This document shows positions 1 to 5,208 of a stretch of DNA of 5,208 bases, in pieces. The DNA is from Ilumatobacteraceae bacterium. Its GTDB lineage: Bacteria > Actinomycetota > Acidimicrobiia > Acidimicrobiales > Ilumatobacteraceae. The stretch covers positions 1 to 5,208 of the forward strand of contig JAENVT010000357.1 in the NCBI GenBank assembly GCA_016650435.1, in the 5' to 3' direction. The notes beneath the pieces are model-generated. The model ran no database searches, had not been told where the DNA came from, and worked only from the letters and a program-made list of their open reading frames with translations. Within the stretch, counting starts at the first letter, position 1. Each line of letters begins with the position of its first letter. The position numbers and the translations under genes are program-made.

Positions 1-1
1 C

Positions 2-2167
2 TCGGATCTCGAGTTGATGCCGCACTTGCTCGACTTCCTCGAGCAGAACGGCACGTTGATGAGCAACATGCACACCGGCTTGATCGCGCATACCGCGCAG
101 GACAGCCTGTCGATCTACACCGGCCTGTACGGCGACCGTCACGGCATGGCCGTGAGCAACAGCTACAAGACGTACCACCCGGATGGCACCACCGAGCCGG
201 ACGGCTCCTTCGTGTACTGGACTTCGCCCGTCTACAACTCGCAAACGCGGACGGCGAGTGCCTTCGACGCGTCGCCGTCGATGGTGTATGCACCGACGGT
301 TCCGGCGGCGAACAACGCGCCCAACAAAGTGACGCCAGCACCATGGGTGCCGTTCACTCGCGCCGGCTGCTCAGTCGGCAACTTCTCGACCGCCAACATG
401 GTTTTGGAGAACGTCGGACTAGACATCCCGACCGTGTTCGGCGCCGGCTCTCCCGAGACACAGCAGTTGGCCGCCGATCCGAGCTCGTTCAAGGACCCGG
501 AGACGGCGGACTACGTCGGTGTCGCGATCCACTGCGCGCAAGGCGATCAGCTGTGCGAGGACGCGCAAGCGCTGAAGTACGGACAAACCGCACCTTCGCC
601 CAGCGCCGTCGCCGATGTCCTATCCGACGAGCCGGGCGGGTACACCGGCTTCCAGGCACTGTTCGGGCATCGGTACGTCGCGCCTCAGCTCGGCGCGGGA
701 ACGCCCGACCTGACCCACAACGGCTACGCAGTCACCAACGCGGCCGGCAACCTCGTCGCCCTCGACGGTCACGAGATCTTCAACGGGTTCGCCAATCAGC
801 CAGGCTTTCCTGGCTTCAACCCGCTCGCCAACGAGAGCCTGGCCTACATCGCCGACATGCAGGAAGCCGGCATTCCGGTCACCTACGGCTACATCTCCGA
901 CCTCCACGAGCGCAAGCCCGGGACGTCCGGCTGCGGGACCGCGGGGGCCAACGTCGGGTTCGCCCTCGGCCCTGGCGACATCTGCTACGTCAACAACGCC
1001 AAGGCGTACGACGACGCGTTTGCGATCTTCTTCGATCGTCTCGCAGCGGCTGGCATCACGCCCGACAACACGCTTTTCATCATCAACTCCGAGGAGAACG
1101 ACCACTTCGCCGGCGGCACCCCGAACCGGTCAGCCGCCACCGCTCCGACGCCCGCCGGATGCGACGGTTCAATACCCAACCCGTGCTCGTACCCCGCCGG
1201 GACGATCGGTGAACTGAGCGCCAACCTGCCCGGACTCGTCGCCACGCAGTTCGGCAACACCACTCCGTTCGACGTCGAGCCGCAAGGAGCGTCGGTGTAC
1301 GTGCGCAATCAACCCGGCCCGTCCGACCCTGCGGTGCGGCAGCTGGAACGAGACATCGCCCACATCACAGCCGACAATCCCTACAGCGGCACCACGGGCG
1401 AACGAATTGTCAACTATCAGGCCGGCAAGATCGAACAGCGCATCCTGCACGTCGAGACAGCGGATCCGCTGCGCACACCGACGTTCTCGGTTTTCCCGAA
1501 GGGTGACTACTTCTTCAGCCAGGGCCCGCAGAACTGCACCGTTCCGTGCGTCAGCATCTTCTCCCGGTTTGCGTGGGATCACGGTTACTACAGCCCGAAC
1601 ATCGACATCACCTGGAACGGCTTCGTCGGACCTGGCGTGGCGCAACGTGGCCTCGACGGGCCCGGCCCGCTGGGCGGCGCCGCGGTACGCGATCCGAGCG
1701 GGAACAGCACCGTACCCCAGTTCAGCGGCACGGGTACGTGGGCCGATCAGCCCGACATCCGCCCGACGATGCTCCATCTGGTCGGTCTGAAAGACGACTA
1801 TCAGACGGACGGCCGAGTCATCACCGAGGTTCTCAGTCGAGTCCCACGCGCCTTGAGCGGAACACTGGCTCTCGGAGCGTGCTACAAGCAGCTCAACGCT
1901 GGTGTGGGCGAGTTCGCGACGAACACGCTCCTCGCCGAGTCGGCCGCCCTGGCCAGTGGCTCGGCCACCGACGACTCGCAATTCGTCAAGACCCAGAAAG
2001 CGCTTCTCGCACTGGCCAACGTGCGCGATCCGCTCGCTACTCAGATCAAGACGACCTTGACTCGAGCGGCGTTCGACCGGGTGACACCAAGACCCTTGGG
2101 GATCCTGGCCGAACTGTTCGCCTGCAGGTTGGTTCTGGCCGCATCGGCCTTCCTTACGAAGGCTTGA
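2..2167 (+). CDS. Alkaline phosphatase superfamily protein (phosphodiesterase/sulfatase-like), 5' partial
   Basis: The reading frame is open from the left edge, so the true start and any signal peptide lie upstream. Residues here are numbered from the TTG at 14. The segment TAQDSLSIYTGLYGDRHG matches the active-site region of nucleotide pyrophosphatase/phosphodiesterase-type enzymes (T-x12-T-G-L-Y pattern), which makes T27 (codon 92-94) the likely metal-bound nucleophile. Further expected metal-ligand motifs are ENDHF (D363, H364) and WDHGYYSP (D522, H523). DIRPT near residue 581, followed by GLKDDYQTDGR, is the usual end of the catalytic fold. The last roughly 110 residues form an Ala/Leu-rich, probably helical tail. 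Eleven Cys occur, several in close pairs (HCAQGDQLC, NCTVPC), which favours an exported, disulfide-bonded protein. The first metal-binding Asp must lie upstream of the window. The superfamily is well supported; the substrate (phosphomonoester, diester, sulfate ester or phosphonate) is unknown. The gene ends 11 bases from the stop of the convergent M24 gene. Confidence 0.85.
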   Translation, partial: SDLELMPHLLDFLEQNGTLMSNMHTGLIAHTAQDSLSIYTGLYGDRHGMAVSNSYKTYHPDGTTEPDGSFVYWTSPVYNSQTRTASAFDASPSMVYAPTVPAANNAPNKVTPAPWVPFTRAGCSVGNFSTANMVLENVGLDIPTVFGAGSPETQQLAADPSSFKDPETADYVGVAIHCAQGDQLCEDAQALKYGQTAPSPSAVADVLSDEPGGYTGFQALFGHRYVAPQLGAGTPDLTHNGYAVTNAAGNLVALDGHEIFNGFANQPGFPGFNPLANESLAYIADMQEAGIPVTYGYISDLHERKPGTSGCGTAGANVGFALGPGDICYVNNAKAYDDAFAIFFDRLAAAGITPDNTLFIINSEENDHFAGGTPNRSAATAPTPAGCDGSIPNPCSYPAGTIGELSANLPGLVATQFGNTTPFDVEPQGASVYVRNQPGPSDPAVRQLERDIAHITADNPYSGTTGERIVNYQAGKIEQRILHVETADPLRTPTFSVFPKGDYFFSQGPQNCTVPCVSIFSRFAWDHGYYSPNIDITWNGFVGPGVAQRGLDGPGPLGGAAVRDPSGNSTVPQFSGTGTWADQPDIRPTMLHLVGLKDDYQTDGRVITEVLSRVPRALSGTLALGACYKQLNAGVGEFATNTLLAESAALASGSATDDSQFVKTQKALLALANVRDPLATQIKTTLTRAAFDRVTPRPLGILAELFACRLVLAASAFLTKA

Positions 2168-2178
2168 GACTCAATCAG

Positions 2179-3390
2179 TCAACAGAGTGCGTCGATGATG
2201 GGGTCGCGTGAAAGCGGCACGGCGCCAGCCGACGTGATCAAAACCTCTTGTTCGAGCTTGACGCCCTGGTGGCCGCCGACTGCACCGATGTAGCTCTCGA
2301 CGCAGACGACCATGTTCTCGACGAAGTCGCCGTCGTAACCCCAATCGGCATAGTCGGCGGCGTAGGCCACCGTCGGGAACTCGTCGACCATCCCTGCTCC
2401 GTGGATCATCATCATGTACCGATTCGGCACATATTCGTCGGGGACCTGCCAGCACTTCTCACCGAACTCTTTGAACGACAGGCCGGGCCTGATCAGCTCG
2501 ATGTTGGTCAGGATCTGTTCCTGGGCGATGTCGTAGAGCTTGCGCTGCTCGGCCGTCGGCGACTTGCCGGGACACACCAGGGTGCGCGAGATGTCGGCCA
2601 GGTAGCCCATGGGTCCGACCATGTCGGTGTCGAAGGCGACAAGATCACCCGGCTCGATCACCTTGTTGGTCGCCTCTTGGAACCACGGGTTCGTGCGTTG
2701 ACCAGAGGTCAGCAAGCAGCACTCGATCCACTCGCCGTCGTGGGCGATGTTGGTCTGGTGAAGGATGCTCCACAGCTCGTTCTCGGTGAGCCCTGGTTGC
2801 AGCGCCTGGCGGATGCGATCGACGCCGACATCGCACACGTCCATCGAAAGTTGCATCGCCATGATCTCCTCTGGCGTCTTGATCATGCGCGCCAACTCGA
2901 GTGGCTCCTGGGCGTCGAACAACTGGATGCCAGCGTCGGTGAGGTGTCGTGCGCCCCACGGCTCGCAGCGGTCGACAGCCAGCCGTTGATCGGCACCGCC
3001 GTACTGGCGCATCAGATCGATGATGTCGCGAGACCACAGTTCGGCCTTCTCCTGAGTGCGCGGACCCGCCAAGAAATAGAACCACGGCACAGCCTTGCGC
3101 ACCTCGTCGACAGAGTCGAGGTCTGTTTGCTGGTACACGCAGGTTCCGAATTCGAACAGCACCACCGGGCCGTCGACCGGCACGAACACGTAGCGACCTG
3201 GGGCATGCAGAGTCCACACGTTGAAGGTGTGCGTGTCAGTGGCGTAGCGAATGTTGATGGGGTCACTCAGCAGCGCCGCGCCGTAGTCGTGGGCGACCAG
3301 CTCGGCGCGAATCCGGGCAAGCCGGTCGAGTCGCAGCTTGCGCCGGTCGATGGCGGCGAGACGACTCGGGATGTCTATGGCCAGGCTCAT
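2179..3390 (-). CDS. M24-family metalloenzyme, DddP-like (creatinase/aminopeptidase P fold)
   Basis: This is a complete 403-residue protein starting at ATG 3388-3390 behind a strong Shine-Dalgarno. Residues about 1-165 form the creatinase-like N-terminal domain, including DPINIRYATDTH (43-54); the rest is the pita-bread catalytic domain. Predicted metal ligands are D254 and D256 (FDTD), D266 (ADISRT), H330 (IHGAGMVDEFP), E365 (CVESY) and E380 (VKLEQE). Ordinary M24 peptidases have Asp-x10-Asp; here the spacings are 12 and 10, as in the DMSP lyase DddP. All six ligands, and also Y325 and D336, map to recalled DddP numbering (295, 297, 307, 371, 406, 421, 366, 377) with a constant offset of 41. 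The segment GEWIE...RTNPWFQE (219-239) also resembles DddP. Known DddP is about 40 residues longer at the N-terminus. No signal peptide is seen, so it is cytoplasmic. It is the third gene of the operon after the MttB-like methyltransferase, which suggests onium-compound catabolism. Alternatives are an ectoine-hydrolase-like (DoeA) enzyme or an Xaa-Pro dipeptidase. Family certain; DddP-like subgroup likely; DMSP lyase activity unproven. Confidence 0.9.
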   Translation of the reverse strand: MSLAIDIPSRLAAIDRRKLRLDRLARIRAELVAHDYGAALLSDPINIRYATDTHTFNVWTLHAPGRYVFVPVDGPVVLFEFGTCVYQQTDLDSVDEVRKAVPWFYFLAGPRTQEKAELWSRDIIDLMRQYGGADQRLAVDRCEPWGARHLTDAGIQLFDAQEPLELARMIKTPEEIMAMQLSMDVCDVGVDRIRQALQPGLTENELWSILHQTNIAHDGEWIECCLLTSGQRTNPWFQEATNKVIEPGDLVAFDTDMVGPMGYLADISRTLVCPGKSPTAEQRKLYDIAQEQILTNIELIRPGLSFKEFGEKCWQVPDEYVPNRYMMMIHGAGMVDEFPTVAYAADYADWGYDGDFVENMVVCVESYIGAVGGHQGVKLEQEVLITSAGAVPLSRDPIIDALC

Positions 3391-3393
3391 GCG

Positions 3394-3404
3394 CCCTTCC
3401 TTCT
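3394..3404 (-). promoter_or_regulatory. Ribosome binding site of the M24 gene
   Basis: Read on the minus strand, AGAAGGAAGGG lies between the methyltransferase stop (TGA, 3407-3409) and the ATG at 3390, with the AAGGA core seven bases before the start. It fixes the M24 start at 3390. The frame stays open upstream to 3591, but that extension runs through the methyltransferase gene and has low-complexity, Arg/Ser-rich content, so it is not coding. Confidence 0.8.
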
Positions 3405-3406
3405 GA

Positions 3407-4972
3407 TCAGTACCACTGGTCCGGCATCGAAGCTTTGCGCTGATCGACGAACTCGAGCAACGCGGCGTCGACGGCATCGTCGATCGGAGGTGCAACGTAG
3501 TTCTGGAGCGCCTCACGACACAGCACAGCGGCCCGATCCTCGCTGCTGCGTTCGCCGGCGTCGCGCCACTGTTCGAACGACGACGAGTCACTGAGAGCGG
3601 GCTCGTAGAAAGCAGTCTCGTAGTGGCGCAGCGTGTGTTGTGCGGAGAAGAAGTGCTTGCCGGGCCCGATCTCGGCGAAGCCGTCGAGCGCGAACTGATC
3701 GGGCGACAGGTCGAAGCCCTTCAGGTACGTGTGCGCTGCGCCGCATAGATCGAGGTCCATCATGAACTTCTCGTAGCCCATCGCCAATCCGCCCTCGAGC
3801 CAACCGGCGGAATGGAGGATGAAGTTTGCGCCGCACAGAAGCGCGGACAGCATCGACACCGCCGATTCACCCATGGCCTGACCATCGGCGACCTTCGAAG
3901 AGGTGAACGCGCCCGAGCAGCGCAATGGGAGACCGACCCGGCGCGCCAACTGGCCGACGACGAGAGAACCGAGCGCAGGCTCCGGTGTGCCAAAGGTGGG
4001 GCTGCCGCTGTGCAGGTTCATCGACGACAGGAAGTTGCCGTAGATCGCCGGCGAACCGCGCCGGACCAGCTGGCCGAGAGCCACACCGACCAGTGTCTCG
4101 GCATGAGCCTGGGCAACCGCTCCAGCTGTGGTGACCGGGCCCATCGCCCCGCCCAGAATGAACGGGACGACAACTGGTGCTTGATTGGCGGCTGCATACG
4201 TCTTGAGGGCTCCGGTCATGGTCGCATCCCACACCAGCGGGGAATTGACGTTGACGTTGCCCATGATCACGCAGTTGTTGTCGACAACATCGGTACCGAA
4301 CACGATGCGAGCCATCTCGATCGAATCGGCGGCTCGCGAAGGATGTGTGACCGAGCCCATGAACGCCTTGTCGCTATAGCGCAGATGCGAATACACCATG
4401 TCGAGGTGGCGCTTGTTGACCGGCACATCGACCGGCTCGCAGACAGTGCCACCGCTGTGATGCAGCCATGGCGTGTCGTAGGTGAGCTTGACGAAGTTCT
4501 GGAAGTCGACCAGCGTGCCGTAGCGCCGGCCGCCTGCCAGATCGCGCACGAACGGCGAACCGTACGTCGGCGCCAGCACGACGTTGTTGCCGCCGATCTC
4601 CACCGACTTCGCCGGGTTGCGAGCCAATTGCGTGAACTGGCGTGGCGCAGTCGCGCACAGCGCCTGCACGTGTCCCGCATCGAAATGAACAGTGATGCCG
4701 TCGATCGTCGCCCCGGCATCCTTGAACAGCTGCAATGACTCGGGGTCGTCACGAATCTCGATCCCCACATCAGCCAGGATTCGATCGGCGTTCTCCTCGA
4801 TCAGGGCAAGGCCTTCTTCACCCAACAGCTCGTACGGTGGAATATCGCGACGGATGAACGCGGGCGCGTGCGGCCGGGCACCTTCGCCGGTTCGTGCCGC
4901 CATCCGCGCTGATCGCCCACCACCGGTGCGATGACGGGCCGACGTATCCGCATCGCCTCCGGCGTTGATCAC
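3407..4972 (-). CDS. MttB-superfamily (trimethylamine/betaine) methyltransferase, non-pyrrolysine
   Basis: This is a 521-residue protein if translation starts at GTG 4970-4972. MttB-family enzymes are TIM-barrel proteins that move a methyl group from a methylated amine to a corrinoid protein; characterised non-pyrrolysine members use glycine betaine, proline betaine or carnitine-type substrates. Family signatures seen: [12 protein letters not shown] (39-50) at the start of the conserved region, [12 protein letters not shown] (134-145), [13 protein letters not shown] (237-249), [17 protein letters not shown] (269-285), [10 protein letters not shown] (323-332), [10 protein letters not shown] (357-366) and the C-terminal DQWY. 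There is no in-frame amber codon and the length matches the family, so it is an intact member without pyrrolysine and probably not a true trimethylamine methyltransferase. The start overlaps the ABC ATPase stop in a GTGA, suggesting translational coupling. An ATG at 4901-4903 (498 residues) is possible, but the Arg-rich stretch before it ([15 protein letters not shown]) resembles the N-termini of relatives as I recall them. No corrinoid protein is encoded in the window. Family confident; substrate unknown. Confidence 0.92.
   Translation of the reverse strand: MINAGGDADTSARHRTGGGRSARMAARTGEGARPHAPAFIRRDIPPYELLGEEGLALIEENADRILADVGIEIRDDPESLQLFKDAGATIDGITVHFDAGHVQALCATAPRQFTQLARNPAKSVEIGGNNVVLAPTYGSPFVRDLAGGRRYGTLVDFQNFVKLTYDTPWLHHSGGTVCEPVDVPVNKRHLDMVYSHLRYSDKAFMGSVTHPSRAADSIEMARIVFGTDVVDNNCVIMGNVNVNSPLVWDATMTGALKTYAAANQAPVVVPFILGGAMGPVTTAGAVAQAHAETLVGVALGQLVRRGSPAIYGNFLSSMNLHSGSPTFGTPEPALGSLVVGQLARRVGLPLRCSGAFTSSKVADGQAMGESAVSMLSALLCGANFILHSAGWLEGGLAMGYEKFMMDLDLCGAAHTYLKGFDLSPDQFALDGFAEIGPGKHFFSAQHTLRHYETAFYEPALSDSSSFEQWRDAGERSSEDRAAVLCREALQNYVAPPIDDAVDAALLEFVDQRKASMPDQWY
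4969..4972 (-). promoter_or_regulatory. GTGA stop/start overlap between ABC ATPase and methyltransferase
   Basis: On the minus strand the four bases GTGA contain the GTG start of the methyltransferase and the TGA stop of the transporter ATPase. This arrangement is typical of translational coupling inside an operon. The Shine-Dalgarno upstream is weak (AGG in CCAGGCAG, read on the minus strand), which fits re-initiation by terminating ribosomes. Confidence 0.6.
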
Positions 4973-5208
4973 CGGTCTGCCTGGGTTTGGTCTGCCTGGG
5001 TCTGATGTTCCTTGGACTGCAGCTCGACGAGCGTTTCTGCTGGGATCACACAACGAATGAAGTGCCCATTGCCGGCATCGAGCATCGGCGGCTCGGCCAC
5101 GTCGCAGACACCCTCGATGAACCGGTGGCATCGTGGATGGAACACGCAACCGCTTGGCGGGTCCTCCGGGCTGGGGATCTCGCCCTGGAGAGGGATGCGG
5201 TCTTGTTC
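4969..5208 (-). CDS. Oligopeptide/dipeptide-type ABC transporter ATP-binding protein, C-terminal fragment
   Basis: The frame runs in from the right edge; only the last 79 codons and the TGA stop (4969-4971) are present. The fragment reads [19 protein letters not shown] and continues with two more Cys, which is the Opp/Dpp C-terminal (oligo_HPY) region found after the nucleotide-binding domain of OppD/OppF/DppD/DppF. Four Cys (fragment residues 21, 27, 35, 53) fit the pattern that binds a 4Fe-4S cluster in some DppD proteins. Walker A/B and the signature motif lie outside the window. The protein would energise an inner-membrane importer of peptides or of other small solutes; members of this transporter class also import non-peptide compounds. 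Its stop overlaps the methyltransferase start by four bases, so the two are co-transcribed and the importer may supply the methylated substrate. The tail ends in a short repeated QTQAD sequence. OppF/DppF is more likely than OppD because it is the last transporter gene, but this is a guess. Confidence 0.88.
   Translation of the reverse strand, partial: EQDRIPLQGEIPSPEDPPSGCVFHPRCHRFIEGVCDVAEPPMLDAGNGHFIRCVIPAETLVELQSKEHQTQADQTQADR
4975..5004. repeat. Tandem 15-bp direct repeat (two copies) in the ABC ATPase tail
   Basis: Copies at 4975-4989 (GTCTGCCTGGGTTTG) and 4990-5004 (GTCTGCCTGGGTCTG) differ at one base. On the minus strand they encode QTQAD twice at the very C-terminus of the transporter ATPase, just before its stop and the GTG start of the next gene. 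The unit is a multiple of three, so copy-number change would lengthen or shorten the tail without shifting frame. Confidence 0.85.

Noticed and set aside
2164..2180. Small palindromes (TTGAGACTCAA; GACT-CAATC-AGTC) between the two convergent stops, as a possible bidirectional terminator
   Set aside because: The stems are only four or five bases, one has a single-base loop, and there is no T-tract on either strand.
3391..3591. N-terminal extension of the M24 reading frame
   Set aside because: It would overlap the end of the methyltransferase gene in another frame, its content is Arg/Ser-rich noise, and a strong ribosome binding site lies just before the ATG at 3390.
2248..3594. A 448-codon open frame on the + strand, opposite the M24 gene
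   Set aside because: It is antisense to a clearly recognised gene. Such long open frames are expected opposite high-GC genes, and the translation shows no family signature.
3812..4738. A 308-codon open frame on the + strand, opposite the methyltransferase gene
   Set aside because: It is a mirror of a strongly conserved coding sequence; its translation is Arg/His-rich with no recognisable domain.
3407..4972. Possible pyrrolysine-containing methyltransferase
   Set aside because: The reading frame has no internal amber codon and already reaches the full family length, ending at a TGA.
4973..5149. N-terminal extension of the methyltransferase frame to an ATG at 5149
   Set aside because: It lies entirely within the ABC ATPase C-terminal region, whose own frame carries the conserved Cys motif.

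Overview
The window looks like chromosomal DNA of a high-GC bacterium. GC-rich codons are used throughout, genes are packed with almost no space between them, and there is no sign of mobile elements. The family content (a large disulfide-rich exported phosphatase-like protein, a non-pyrrolysine MttB-family methyltransferase, a DddP-like M24 protein and an Opp/Dpp-type ABC transporter) would fit an actinobacterium, perhaps an Acidimicrobiia-type lineage, or an alphaproteobacterium. This placement is inference, because no rRNA or marker gene is present.

Layout: (1) The left part, 2-2167 on the + strand, is one long gene running in from the left edge. It encodes a protein of the alkaline phosphatase superfamily whose N-terminus lies outside the window. 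(2) Eleven bases later it meets a convergent minus-strand block that is transcribed from the right edge leftward. In transcription order this block holds the C-terminal end of an oligopeptide/dipeptide-type ABC transporter ATPase (4969-5208), a full-length MttB-superfamily methyltransferase (3407-4972) and an M24-family metalloenzyme (2179-3390). The ATPase stop and the methyltransferase GTG start overlap in a GTGA. The methyltransferase stop and the M24 start are 16 bases apart, with a strong ribosome binding site between them. The three genes therefore look like one operon.

The most interesting point is the M24 protein. Its six predicted metal ligands (D254, D256, D266, H330, E365, E380) and a further Asp (D336) have the same spacing as the residues I recall for the DMSP lyase DddP, with a constant offset of 41. 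It sits directly after an MttB-like methyltransferase, a family that demethylates quaternary amines such as glycine betaine, proline betaine and carnitine. Together with the transporter this suggests a locus for uptake and breakdown of a methylated onium compound (a betaine, DMSP or similar). The actual substrate cannot be read from sequence. The phosphatase-like gene is on the other strand and is probably unrelated in function.

There are no RNA genes, CRISPR arrays, insertion sequences or convincing terminators. No stretch over 300 bases lacks a gene.
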